Below, piece after piece: positions 35,691-46,297 of a stretch of 48,593 nucleotides of DNA. Made by a program: the position numbers and the translations under genes. Under the pieces are notes generated by a model, which had not been told where the DNA came from, made no database searches, and saw only the letters and a program-made list of their open reading frames with translations. The stretch comes from Tubiluchus corallicola (taxonomy: Eukaryota > Priapulida > Priapulimorpha > Priapulimorphida > Tubiluchidae). The stretch's first letter is position 1; the number at the start of each line of letters is the position of its first letter. The stretch spans positions 565,768 to 614,360 of the forward strand of contig JAQGDQ010000110.1 in assembly GCA_030141605.1 (NCBI GenBank), in the 5' to 3' direction.

Positions 35691-35836
35691 ATCAACAGTA
35701 TGTCCTTGGAACACGTTAACTTGCACTCTGCACTGGCTGTGTGGTGAGTATGATTCACGATACATCAATAGTATGCCCTTGGAACACGTTAACTTGCACT
35801 TTGCACTGGCTGTGTGGTGAGTATGATTCACGATAC
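35691..35836. repeat. 73-bp tandem duplication
   Basis: Units 35691-35763 and 35764-35836 differ at only a few bases; both contain GGAACACGTTAACTTGCAC and GTGTGGTGAGTATGATTCAC. Confidence 0.92.
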
Positions 35837-35867
35837 CTTCTGGCGGGTTTCGTCTTACCAGAAGGTA
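35834..35867. repeat. Perfect 10-bp inverted repeat
   Basis: TACCTTCTGG and CCAGAAGGTA with a 14-bp loop, at the left edge of the dispersed repeat starting near 35862. Confidence 0.75.
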
Positions 35868-36261
35868 ATAACCGTATCCAGTCAGACTAAAACAGCTGCA
35901 GAGAGTGCAAAAGCAATTTTTAAATGATATTTTCAACTTTGAACTGAACTAAAAGTGAAAAAACGCACATTGTGTGAATAATAGTGAATGAATAATACTC
36001 TAGATCACAAAACAATGCCTGACTAAATGTCCAGTCAACAAAAAACTCCAACAGAATGCTCTATTCAAGTACCTTGTACATGCAAAGCAAAATGTTTTTT
36101 AAAGAAAAAACTTGTAATTCTTGATAGGACCATTTCTTCAATTACATATCGACCTTAAATTGTTGAATTTGTTTAACATACGTCGCTACTGATTTTGTAG
36201 AATGAAACAGCCATTGTGATATTTAACCCCGAACAGCTTGCTTGTGTGCAGCTTATAAAAT
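35862..36261. repeat. Dispersed repeat of about 350-400 bp, copy A
   Basis: This recurs at about 46792-47137 in the same orientation. Shared blocks include AATAACCGTATCCAGT, CTCTAGATCACAAAACAATG and CCATTGTGATATTTAACCCC. Copy A has extra sequence near 35890 and 36175. Confidence 0.9.
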
Positions 36262-36327
36262 GTTGAGTACATAGAAAGTGCATTTTACATTGAAACCTCA
36301 GTATTTAACTGTTCAGCCCGCCACCCG

Positions 36328-36690
36328 CGGGTCAAAGGTCAATAAATCTTCACATAACTTATATCATTCAGTTTGTCTCATTGAGACCTTTCATTTGTTG
36401 TATTACAAGCCAGTTTCGGTTGACACTGGAAGACTCCTGTATTTTCAACCCCTATTTTGCCCGCTAGTGGGGTCGCAGATTAACCATTCATTGTAACCTA
36501 TCCATTTCGATTCGTCTCTCCGAGGCCTTTCATCTGATATGCTGCATGGTACTATTCATAGGCACTCGATGCATTTTTGTTCCCGACCCCCATTTTTCGG
36601 TTTTTGCCCACTAATGGGGTCAGAGATCAACCAATCTCGGAATAACTTATAGTGTTCGGGTAGTAATTGCTAATGTGACATTAACCTCAG
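36328..36690. repeat. Imperfect minisatellite, about 145-bp units
   Basis: Three diverged units start near 36328, 36467 and 36613. Each has GGGGTC or CGGGTC then a GATCAACC-like stretch. Units 1 and 2 continue to a GTCTC...GAGACCTTTCAT or GAGGCCTTTCAT block, and unit 3 is cut short. The array runs into the 3' end of the fucosyltransferase gene. Confidence 0.65.
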
Positions 36691-37958
36691 TTAGAAAACG
36701 GGTTCTTTAGTGAGACTAAGCTGGCATACTTCTTGTCAAAACATTGATCATTATACCACCATGCACTCAAGGCTTTGTAGGCACCAAACCAATTTCTTTC
36801 AGCTTCATTCCTCTCAAGCACTGAATTTTGTTTGTGAAGTTTTTTACATAACTCACACCAAAAGTCTTGTCTGTGTTTTAAAAGTATCCTGTAATAATTA
36901 CTGCTAGTTGGAAACATCAAATTCGCTCTGTGATGTATTTTCCACAAAAAGTATTTACTATATTCCTCCTCTGTCATACTTTGTAAGAATTTTGCCAACA
37001 TTTCTGGTGTGGCAAAGGCGTCCACATTGATGTAGGAATTAGGAGGAAGGAAATGGGTGTAGTTTGCACCACCTAAAACTATTGGTACCACGTCATACTG
37101 CAGCGTGGCGTAAACCTTTTCTGTAATGTAATCATTACAGACGGAGTTTTCGAAAGCTAAATAGAACTTGTAATTCTTTTCCAAAAACGTGTACATGTGT
37201 TTGAAATCCCGCTTAGACTTTTTATTTTGACATTTTCCATATATGTCCACAGCAATGAACTTCTTCAAATGATACACGTAATATTCTCTTAAACTTGCTG
37301 TTTTACAGTGACTTACAAACCAAGCAATGAGTCTAGACTTTCGGTGTCTTCTGTGTTGACCATACTTATATGTCTCTCCGGGATCACGTTTGGTTATATC
37401 GCCATACTTTAATACTATATCAGAGTCTAATCTGTACGTCATTGTCCAATGTATGAAGCCATCCAATTCGCTTAAATTTGCTTTGGTATAAGATGGTGAC
37501 TCTGCTAAATAAAAAACCCATTTCTGTCCTTCTAGTCTTTCTACGAGACTGGGTTTAATGTAATCATCACGGGGATGAATAACAACAGCACTGCTTTTAG
37601 TCAATAGAGAGCGATTGTTTGTAGTTTCACAGTAAGAAGAATCAAGTGGACAGTTCTTAACAAATGGTTTCCTGCCAAATCCCCATCTAAAATCTTTATT
37701 AGCGTGTAATTTATTCCAGAGTAAGATAAGCTTGGTTGTTCCGGTACTGTTGAGTCTTCTTAATTTAGGCTGATCTTTTGCACAGATATAGGAATCCGGA
37801 CTATCGCAAACAGTACGCCGAAAGGCTGTTTCAGTCTTTTGAGTTAGGTGCGAGATCATGAAACTGTAACATATAAAAATAGCGAAACAAAATGAAGGCA
37901 GAACAAAAATCGCCTTGGTTAAAATGACTTTTTTGTAACAGTTTTTTAAACAGCACAT
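36687..37958 (-). CDS. Alpha-(1,3)-fucosyltransferase, GT10 family (single exon)
   Basis: This Golgi enzyme transfers fucose from GDP-fucose to N-acetylglucosamine on glycoproteins or glycolipids. The 423 residues begin with a short cytosolic tail rich in Cys and Lys and a signal anchor at about 11-36, then a stem. The GT10 catalytic domain contains VIHPRDDY (126-133), WVFYLAESPSY (147-157) and FIHWTMTYRLDSDI (168-181). The GDP-fucose-binding motif is FYLAFENS...DYITEKVY (265-283), then VPIVLGGANY (291-300) and PPNSYINV (305-312). The late CELC pair fits the disulphides of the family. Length and motifs are normal and no defect is seen. There are no introns. A TGCGCATGCGT site, like an NRF1 motif, lies 157 bp upstream of the ATG. 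The exact acceptor linkage cannot be read from sequence. Confidence 0.95.
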   Translation of the reverse strand: MCCLKNCYKKVILTKAIFVLPSFCFAIFICYSFMISHLTQKTETAFRRTVCDSPDSYICAKDQPKLRRLNSTGTTKLILLWNKLHANKDFRWGFGRKPFVKNCPLDSSYCETTNNRSLLTKSSAVVIHPRDDYIKPSLVERLEGQKWVFYLAESPSYTKANLSELDGFIHWTMTYRLDSDIVLKYGDITKRDPGETYKYGQHRRHRKSRLIAWFVSHCKTASLREYYVYHLKKFIAVDIYGKCQNKKSKRDFKHMYTFLEKNYKFYLAFENSVCNDYITEKVYATLQYDVVPIVLGGANYTHFLPPNSYINVDAFATPEMLAKFLQSMTEEEYSKYFLWKIHHRANLMFPTSSNYYRILLKHRQDFWCELCKKLHKQNSVLERNEAERNWFGAYKALSAWWYNDQCFDKKYASLVSLKNPFSN

Positions 37959-38786
37959 TTTACACTATGAAGTAGCAAGTTGAAATACTACAAGTACTGA
38001 AAAGACATGCTTGTACGAGTATAAAAGCAAGTCCTTTACTCGATAAACATTTCACGTAAATGTAAGTGTAGTTAAGTTGGTAAGAAGTATGTGACCGGCT
38101 TGATTTTGTGGTGCTGCGCATGCGTCAACAGAACGTAATCATCTCAGAATGTCACAAGTTTGTGTACTTAAGAATGGTTAAAAACAAACACTTTGTAGGT
38201 ACGAAAATGAACGGTTGGATGTATTAATAACAGTAGTAAAGGCTATAATTATAGCATTTTCTTTGACTTTATGCTTAGAGAATTATCTCTTGAATATTCT
38301 TTTTCAATTGCGAATGTCTTTTACCTTATTTAACTAATAATAATTATTTATTTATTATAATTAATAAATTATAAATCAATTTATAATTATTATTCCTAAT
38401 TGTCGTGAAGTTTGGGCTACACGATTCGCCCCCCAGAGAGAAGCCATTGAATTGAATTGATTTTACGTGTAACTGTAGAAAAGAAGTTAAGCAGTTGTTG
38501 AGTTGGTATGAAAGGGCAAACTAGCAGATATTGCGTTCGGGAAAAAAGAATAAAGTTCAGCGTTACGACGGTGGTAAAAATTCTCGTCTTTTCGTTTTAT
38601 TTGTCACAAAAGTCACCGCGACACTAATAATTTAGCTTATCAATGTTTATAATGATTTTGTAATTATACATGAAGTTACTGCGAACACGAGAAAACTAGA
38701 ATTTTATCCATAAAACCAGCTTGTATGAGGTGATGTTTGATGTTTGAAACGGGTGATGTTTATTTACATAATTTACTTTTAAAAAT
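37959..38786. other. Upstream region of the fucosyltransferase
   Basis: It contains TGCGCATGCGT (38115-38125), close to the NRF1 consensus, and an AT-rich palindromic stretch around 38325-38395. No coding sequence is recognised before the LINE relic. Confidence 0.4.
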
Positions 38787-38969
38787 GTGGAAGAAGAGAA
38801 ATATCTTGGCAATATCTTTGATTACGAAAATAGGGTTGATCGTGATATAGATAGACAGCGTGCTTTGTTTTACGCAAGGTCAAACATATTGATAAGAATA
38901 AAGGCATCCGAGTTATTTCCGCTACAAAGTCGTTATGTTTTAATTTTAAAATCAATTATTAATAAATGA
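38787..38969 (+). pseudogene. LINE reverse-transcriptase relic
   Basis: The short frame reads EEEKYLGNIFDYENRVDRDI then DRQRALFYARSNILIR. KYLG...D-DI-RQ---YA-N-LIR is the pattern found after the catalytic FADD block in many LINE RTs. Nothing else of the element is readable nearby, so it is an old remnant. Confidence 0.5.
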
Positions 38970-39095
38970 ATGATACGAATTATAATCAGGAAGAACAATT
39001 CAATGATTAAATTGAATGAAGACTGACGCAGCTTTTCTCATGTATTTGTTAAAGCAAAACCAGGCCCGATCTTGAACTGAACGTCAAAACAATCT

Positions 39096-39470
39096 GCTCT
39101 TTAAAATTTTGAAAGAGAACATAGCATTTTTTATAAAATGACTTACGTGAAAAAATTATTACAACACAAAAGTAATTTCGCGTTACCGCGGCTAGTTTTT
39201 CGCTGTTACATGCATTTCACCATTCGTGAGTTAGACGGTCACTAGCGCCTGCATTTCGGAAGCGTTTAATGAAAAACAGGTGTTGTACCTCCCAGTTCAG
39301 AGGTGTTCGTTTCTGACGTACTGTACACGGTCGAGAGCTCATGCATGAGCAGAGCGGTAAATTTGAAATTCAATTTTTTTCCTGTTATTTAATTATTTGG
39401 CATTATTATGTGTGCTAAAATGTATACATTTTAGAGTACTTCAAAATGGTGTAGGATATGAAAAATCGTT
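39096..39470 (-). repeat. Diverged copy B of the monooxygenase upstream region
   Basis: It matches about 29278-29790 in the same orientation, including TTTCAC|GTAAGT (donor next to 39147 on minus), GAAATTACT, GCATTTCAC and GGCATTATTATG. No monooxygenase coding sequence follows it on the minus strand. Confidence 0.6.
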
Positions 39471-40022
39471 TTGTTTAGCTTTAGAGGAGAAAATACTCCG
39501 AAAAACTTAAATCTGTGCCAAGAACACCTAGAGTGTCTAGACAGTCCTTGTGCCAAATGACTCACATATCCAAGTAGCCTGCGTACAAATAAGCCGTGTC
39601 CAAAATGTGTGTGTCGAAATAGTCTATGTCGCAAACCCCTGCGTCCAAAACCTCTGTAACCCTATTAAGGTTGAATCCGGTTTTCTTATAATGTAATTTG
39701 TGAAATTTTAATGCTCTTAAGATAGGATTTTAACCATATTAGTGAGTCTACATGCTGGAATAAATAAACAGTAGTTTGTAACTACTATTTGTAGCCATGT
39801 CACACTCCAAACAAAAATTTATCAACAATTCAAGTTTTCTAATACAAGCTACGAGGCTAGTAAGAGCCACGAAACATAAAAATATAAACTACAGATCAAG
39901 TTCAGAATGACTTGATATTTTATATTTAGTAAAAATGAAAATGCATGAAAGTTTTACATGATTAGCAACCATTAACAGACAACCAATCGGTCTAACAGTA
40001 CAGCCTATGCTTGTGCGAAATA
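39471..40022. other. Non-coding stretch
   Basis: No gene or clear repeat recognised. Confidence 0.4.
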
Positions 40023-40170
40023 CTTTGCTTTACCATGAACATAAGCTAGGTACGTAGTCCATGCTTTGCCAAGAAGATAAGCTACGTAGTCATGCTTTAC
40101 CACGAACGTAAGCTACGTAGTCCATGATTTACCACGAACATAAGCTACGTAGTCAATGCTTTGCCACAGA
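40023..40170. repeat. Minisatellite, about 32-37-bp units
   Basis: About four units of TTTACCACGAACATAAGCTA-CGTAGTCCATGC lie in tandem, ending about 95 bp before the methyltransferase-like start codon. Confidence 0.85.
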
Positions 40171-40264
40171 ACATTCTTGTAGCGCTGGTAGAAAACCAAC
40201 ATTCGTTGTGTCCGCACCCTAACTTGCTAGTGGCGATTGTGCGGTCAACAAAAAACACACAAAG

Positions 40265-41217
40265 ATGTACTACAGAAACAATACACTCTGCTTTATCTTG
40301 TGTTTTATTACCTGCCCAGCGACTTTTATATGTTTGTTGAAAGTGTCGTTCTTTAATAGTGTTCTGGAAAACACCAATGTTTCACAGTGCTTTGATGACT
40401 TCGTCTCCTCACTGGAATTGCTAAAAATCCAGTATGGAGCTTTGGGTGTTGATGATAAGCAGCTATTGGATCACATCAGAAATCGTTGGATTATAGGACC
40501 GTCTGCATATCCTGCAGTTGGACATGTTGTTGATACCTCACAAATATCCCAGTCAACAGTAGTAGATCAATTGCTTGGTCAAAGACGCTATGGATTTTAC
40601 GTAGAAAGTGGTGCTGCTAATGGACATTTCTCCAATTCTCTCCTTTTTTAGAGAAACCGCGGATGGACAGGACTTTTAATTGAACCAAATCCATTATTAT
40701 TTAAGTCCTTATTGAAAAAAACGCCATGCGTATCTTATAAATGCTTGTATAAGTCCAAATAATACTGCGCGAAAATTAAAATTTGCCATGACTGGTTTGC
40801 TTGGCTTTCTGACAGAAACAATGGAAAAAGGATAGATAAAATAGAATAAGAATTAAGACTAATGCAACTGAACTTCAAGTTACAATGGTACAATGCTTCC
40901 CTCTTTATTCAGTAATGCTTGCACTTGGTCAAACTCACATTGATTATTTATCTCTAGATGTTGAAGGCGCAGAACTTGATGTGTTAAAAACAATTCCGTT
41001 TGAAAAACTTACTATAGACTATATGACAATTGAATACCATTCTCATAATGGCACGCACGTATGTGAAGAAAATACGTTATCAAAGTTACGCAAATTTATG
41101 CAGGAGACAAAGCTTTATCGAGAAGTTACACCATTACCGCCTATGGGGGATGAAAACAGCCAAGATGTAAAAGCTTCTGTGACAGATCAGGCACATAGAC
41201 CAACAAAAGTTCTGTAA
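40265..41217 (+). pseudogene. FkbM-type methyltransferase-like pseudogene
   Basis: Intact relatives are SAM-dependent methyltransferases (Methyltransf_21) with an N-terminal membrane segment. The copy begins with a start codon and signal anchor (about residues 8-29) and reads to GFYVESGAANGHFSNSLLF, the SAM-binding start of the domain. It then hits TAG at 40649, where the family usually has Glu. Coding resumes as RNRGWTGLLIEPNPLLFKSLLKK. An A-run near 40710-40717 shifts the frame, after which AYLINACISPNN is readable, with another stop at about 40834. From about 40882 a third segment reads MVQCFPLYSVMLALG, DYLSLDVEGAELDVLKTIPF and IEYH, the conserved second half. With one nonsense codon, at least one frameshift and a decayed middle it cannot give a full enzyme. 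No introns are seen. Expression of the C-terminal part is not excluded. Confidence 0.85.
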
Positions 41218-42334
41218 AACAAACAAAAAAAGAATGAAGGTCACTGTTATTGTCGAGAACTTGCCTAGATTAAATAAGCTAATTTAGCAACACTTCGAGT
41301 CCTTCTTTCTGATGTGTTGTTTTTTTGTGATTTTAAAGCAATTCGGCTGAGGATAATTTTGTACGTTATCGCTAATGTTGTCTCGAAAGTCGGTTAGTTT
41401 CTTTTGAATTTTAGTTTCTTTTTTGTGTTCTCGTCTGGTCTACATGTTGTTGCTAGCTATAAAATAATAAAACGATTAACGCAAAGATTAATACATGATG
41501 ACAGATGAAGACAAAATATGTCAGACCTAACATCACAAGTTAATAGACAGTGTTCGTAACTTATACGTAACTAAAATTAATAACATTTTAGTTCGTTTAG
41601 TTTAGCATTTTACATGGAACATTTTACAACTAACTACTTGTGCACAGATAAATGGCAAACGAAGATGTTTGTTTTATATTACACCATAGCTGTTTTCCGA
41701 GACGAAATTCCTTACATAAATTTATGTATCAATCCTGGAAAAAGCAGCTTAATAGGAAGTAAAGAATCACTTTCTGACTAACATGGAATGAACAGCTAAA
41801 GACCAAATCTAAGTAGGTAGAATTAAAGAGTTGCATAATGTAATGAGATGAACTTGTGAAAGATTGTGCTTGATGTGGGAAGTAATACCAAAATTTTTTG
41901 ATATTTTAAGGCTAATCATGTAAATGTGTAATCCTGATATATGTTAGTCCAGTCTAACATTTCTTGGATGATAATACCAAGGAATTTGGTCTCTTTGATT
42001 ACTTCAAAAATTTTACCAACAATGAAAAGTATTGGTGCGTTTCACACTTTGCAAACGTCATTTATAAGTCATTAGTGGCTAATGACAGAGGGAAGGGAAC
42101 GTTGACCTCCGAAAAGTCTGCCGCATTTTTGTTCATACAATTGTAAATAGAACTGACGGCACGGTGAAATTGACCTATGCTACTTTGCTGCACTAGATTT
42201 AACCTGTCAGTGTTATTCTCGGTATTGTTTCTGGTAAATGTTACAGCAACAATAAACATTATTATTAGCCACGTCTTATATTACGAGTGATCCAGTATGA
42301 GAATTGAGTAGTTTACAGTTGAGTTATATTCCTG
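41218..42334. other. Non-coding stretch
   Basis: No recognised gene. A 60-codon frame at 41964-42146 has no family match that I know. Confidence 0.4.
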
Positions 42335-42525
42335 CCTGCTTTGAGTGGTTTAGATTTCGGGCTGCAACAACGCAGTCTTGAGTTCGAGACTAGAGGCTAC
42401 CAACAACACGGCATATACCCTACGCGTTATTCGAAATTTGTGTGTTGACCTGTATTGTTGTAAGTGTAAGTCGCAATGTTGTCTGTTAAGTGAGTGTGGT
42501 AAATAAAACTAATCTTTGTCTTTTG
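42335..42525 (+). repeat. tRNA-derived SINE candidate
   Basis: GAGTGGTTTAGATTTCGGGC (about 42343) resembles a tRNA A-box region and GAGTTCGAGACTAGAGGC (about 42380) a B box, at the right spacing of about 30 bp. The body ends near GTGGTAAATAAAACTAATC. It lacks a folded tRNA structure, so it is a SINE head rather than a tRNA gene. No target duplication found. Confidence 0.5.
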
Positions 42526-44090
42526 ACTTGTATTGATAAAGTAGTTTTGCAGAAAAGTTTGAAATCCGCTATAGAAAGAGCCAAGTGGAGAGGACTACTG
42601 CATGTCTTACTGACAGTGGGATTGTCACGTTATCACCAGGTCTTTTTAGCTAGATAGCTAAATGCATGAAAGATGACGCCCAAATGACAGGAGGAAGCTA
42701 TTGCTTCTGCATCATGTTGCAAGAGAAATTAGTGATACGTTTATCGTAATAGAATCACCATAATAATAATGCAGTACACAATGATTAGCATAATGAAAGT
42801 CGTCAAAAAACAACTATCTAATCTACAAGAGGTATGAGAAAGTGGTACCATACTTTTGGCTTGTAGCAACTGAAGAAGTTTCCAAAAGTGGCACTGCGCA
42901 GCGTTATATAGAAACTGGTGCTGCAGTTCAGACACGTTGGCAAAGCAAAACATACAGCATACAACAATGACAAACTGTGTCATATGTTTGAAACACCTTT
43001 GTTTGATATTTTTACATAGTTTGACCCAGAGCAATTCAGAATTCAACGAAAGGGTCTGTGATCATTGCGAACTGGTGTAATACATATAGTATGTAATATT
43101 GTGTCAAAATAAAACGAACTTGAATTTCAAAATTTAGGTGTTTATGACGAACCCTTATCTCGTGTGGTTTTTAGAGATTGTCTAATGGTATCAACGAAAT
43201 GCTAATCCTGTACAGTGAATGAAAATACGTAGAACATTTATAGAAGGTGGTCAAACATCCATTCACTATCTAGCTTTGAGGTTGCTCAACTTATTGTGAA
43301 TTGCAAACATAATTTTAGACCATTTTAAGTGTTTCTTGCAGAACTCGGTTTACCAAACAAAAATTGGCTTTACAGGCTTAAATATAACATGATTATCATT
43401 TGTAATAATAGCATTTACACGTAAATTCATCAATGGTTAAAACTTTTTTTGTATTTTCCAGAATAGATTTGTCGTAGTGATTTAGAGAAAAACACTTTTC
43501 ACTACCGTCAAATTGTTCTTTGCGGCAGTTCTTAAAACTTGGGACAATAACTGGTGGTTTGAGTGTTAACAATGGTATGCAGACAGCGTTCTTTCTATGG
43601 ACGTGGACCTAGTCTGCTGGATAAACAAGAATTCAGCATCTGAGAGAGTCTGAAAAAAGACGAGCGGTTTTATATCAGCGTGTCCCCATACTTCTGACGC
43701 CTACTGTCTTGTAGAGTTGCATAGAATTGCGTGGAGCAAAATCCGTATGTCCACTCTCAACCTTCATACTGAAACAGGACATTGGCCAGACCACCTGGAC
43801 TTGTAGTTGCGATGGAACACAGCTGAAACATAGAACTGAACACGAGACAGTCAGTAAAGGCAATCATTCTGCAAGAACTTTTACAGCTTGAGAAAATTTC
43901 GAGAGGAATGCTCTCAAAGAAAATATCACATAACATCAAGTGCATCAACGAACACGGAAAAAATCACCAAATCACCTAAAAAGCATCTTCTATCACAGTC
44001 TCCTCTCAAACAAAAATTAGTTTTTTATGTCCGAAAGAACAAATTTTGCTCTTTTCGGATCTGTGAGATAGAAGTGCAGCGAACTTAATC
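42526..44090. other. Upstream region of the sulfotransferase
   Basis: No gene recognised. A 66-codon frame (43888-44088) ends directly before the sulfotransferase ATG, is Lys/Ser-rich and matches nothing known to me. It is best read as 5' UTR. Confidence 0.4.
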
Positions 44091-45095
44091 ATGTATAAAA
44101 TAGTAACCTTTCCAATAGCAGATCTCAAACGCATATTTTTATGTTTGGTCATATTATGTGGCTTTTTCTATATAATTTCAGTAATTTATGAACCAACCAG
44201 CACATTCAAAAATGATATTTCATGCCAAGGCAATTACCATCGCTTTTTCGATTATTTTCTTCAGCAAAAGTGTTATGAAAACGACATTGCTAAAGTTAAT
44301 CATGAAAGATTACAACGGATTACAGAGGTGTGCAAAAATATAGGCAATTCAACAAGAGGTATAATTGATTATAGATATATTTTAGTTAGTGATCAGCACA
44401 AATTTTTATATTGTCACATTCCAAAGATTGCTACAACTGTGTGGAAGCATGTTCTTTCAGCTTTACAAGAAAATCGCAGCTTGAACAATGTAATTTTGCG
44501 TAGCCATAGAGTTCATATATCTCAAAATGAAAACCATCTAGGAAAATATTCCAAAGAACAGATACAGTACCGCATGGACAACTACTACAAATTTATTTTT
44601 GCTCGTCACCCATTAGATAGACTGGTTTCTGCATTTCGAAGCAAAGTTAATGGTACTGATGGACCAGGAGGCATGAGGAATTATCTTCGATGGAGTAAAA
44701 AATATGAACGTCGAATTGCGATTGAGCAGCAACGAAGCGTAAATATGCAACGTTTTGAGGAATTTTTAAACTATTTGTTAGATCAAAGTTCTCATACACA
44801 TTATGCAATCAAGCGAAATGTAAACGAACATTGGGAATCGTACCTAAAGTTGTGTAATCCTTGTGCTGTGAATTATGATTTTGTTGGTAAATATGAAACA
44901 ATAGAACGCGACGCAAATTTCATATTTAAAAAGCTCAATGTAAGCAAATTTATCCAGTGGCCAACGAACGATACTTGGCCAGTAAAACCTGACTACAGAC
45001 AATATTTTATGGGCACTTCGAAACATGTAATGGAGAAACTGTGTCATCGCTATATTAATGATTTCGATCTATTTGGTTATGAATGTAAACTATGA
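44091..45095 (+). CDS. Carbohydrate sulfotransferase, HNK-1/CHST8-14 family (single exon)
   Basis: This Golgi type II enzyme moves sulphate from PAPS to a sugar of a glycoprotein or proteoglycan. It has 334 residues: a signal anchor at about 14-33, then a lumenal Sulfotransfer_2 domain. The 5'-phosphosulphate-binding loop is CHIPKIATTVWKHVL (108-122). Here IATTVW replaces the usual VGCTNW, so the family Cys is Ala or Thr while Pro, Lys and Trp remain. The 3'-phosphate-binding motif is FARHPLDRLVSAFRSK (170-185), with the expected Arg and Ser. The conserved C-terminal YDFVGKYETIERD...IFKKL is present. Length fits CHST8-14 relatives. There are no introns and no damage. Which sugar it modifies (chondroitin, dermatan, GalNAc-4 or HNK-1) cannot be read from sequence. 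It follows a fucosyltransferase and a broken methyltransferase in a glycan-enzyme-rich stretch. Confidence 0.93.
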   Translation: MYKIVTFPIADLKRIFLCLVILCGFFYIISVIYEPTSTFKNDISCQGNYHRFFDYFLQQKCYENDIAKVNHERLQRITEVCKNIGNSTRGIIDYRYILVSDQHKFLYCHIPKIATTVWKHVLSALQENRSLNNVILRSHRVHISQNENHLGKYSKEQIQYRMDNYYKFIFARHPLDRLVSAFRSKVNGTDGPGGMRNYLRWSKKYERRIAIEQQRSVNMQRFEEFLNYLLDQSSHTHYAIKRNVNEHWESYLKLCNPCAVNYDFVGKYETIERDANFIFKKLNVSKFIQWPTNDTWPVKPDYRQYFMGTSKHVMEKLCHRYINDFDLFGYECKL

Positions 45096-45827
45096 AGCGT
45101 TTCAATATTTTAAGTATTTACCTTTAATTTATATATTTCATCAGATCTAAAAAAAAAATGTCTGCGATTTTGTCGTAAATTGCAAGACTGTTGAGACAAG
45201 CCCTTTCACAGTTTTGTTCTGCGCATGCGCAGTTGCTGTAGGTCAAAGTTACCGCAGCAACACGTTTAAACTACAACCGGTACGTGACGTGTGCGTAAAC
45301 CAAAGCCGCATGCCGCATCAATTCAGCAACTTCAGTTGTATTACGTGCATTATTTTGTGTGTAGAGTGATTTACAGCAGGGTCTTGCTTGGGAACAAGAA
45401 AAAAGGAACTACTTAAGGGATAACTAACTAATTCTTTAATGTAAGTTTAAACTCCCGCGATGACCGTTAGACGCAGCCATTTTGACGATAAGTCATTTGA
45501 AACAAGATTAGATAACACTGAATAAAGTTCGAAAATTAATCAGAGCATTCGTGGCCACAAGTCACTAACTAAATAAAATTTTAAATTACTGTATCTTGTC
45601 AATAAGATTAAAAAAACGTTTTTTGGTTTGTGAGTGGTGCACTCTATAGGTGAGTCAACTACATTTTACCAATTGCTGAAAGTATTTTAATAATTGATAA
45701 TTTTCTTTCTAATTACATAAGTCTTTCAAACACGTAAGCGAAATGCTAAGTAACATAAGTTTGCATGGAAAGTTTAACATTTCCTTTTCTTCACCTGATT
45801 TACGTTGCTCGTATATTACGTCATATA
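45096..45827. other. Intergenic stretch with an NRF1-like site
   Basis: It contains the 3' UTR of the sulfotransferase and GCGCATGCGC (45221-45230), a perfect NRF1-type palindrome, with a CGTGACGTGTGCG stretch near 45283. This could be a promoter, but no gene start is identified next to it. Confidence 0.35.
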
Positions 45828-46292
45828 ATGGCGCCGCTGAAACAATATAGCTACAAGAGTCTCCGGGCAGTACTTCCATACGCATTCTCATTGGCTGCGG
45901 GACTTCACCTTGCTGACTTCAAATTAAAATGGCGGAGTTGTCGACTACAAGACCTAAAAGTGATAAAATGAAACACGAGTTCTACTTTGAAGTATCAGAA
46001 GGTAGTTTCAGCCATGCCGACTTATTGGCGATTTTGGTTTGCAAACACGCAATTATTGATAATAACACTTCAGGTAAATCAAGCAACATAACTGTGATCA
46101 GACATTATGCGAGGTAGTAGTGCAACTGCAATACATTAGTTAGTGCGTTACGTGCATTCACAACCCGTATTCAACAACTCCGTCATTTTAGCTTGACGTC
46201 ATCAAGGAGAAGTCCAGCAGCCAATGATAATGCGTAGGGAGTTACTGCCTCGAGACTCTTGTCATGCCATTATTTAATGTTGTAGGCGCCAT
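45828..46292. mobile_element. Element with terminal inverted repeats of over 100 bp
   Basis: The left arm (about 45828-45945) matches the reverse complement of the right arm (about 46165-46292) along most of its length: ACAAGAGTCTC, GGCAGTA, TACGCATT, TCATTGGCTGC, GGACTTC and TAAAATG all align. The ends are ATGGCGCC / GGCGCCAT. A left-arm AAAATGGCGGAG opens a 62-codon frame (45929-46117, MAELSTTRPKSDK...) that may be the leftover first exon of a transposase. CCAAT and TGACGTCA (46194-46201) boxes sit in the arms. The target duplication and superfamily are undetermined. Confidence 0.75.
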
Positions 46293-46297
46293 CCGCT

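Noticed and set aside
42335-42420. Possible true tRNA gene
   Set aside because: A- and B-box-like motifs are present but no full cloverleaf pairing; a SINE head fits better.
43888-44088. 66-codon frame ending just before the sulfotransferase
   Set aside because: Not in frame with a plausible fusion (stop at 44086-44088), no known domain; treated as 5' UTR.
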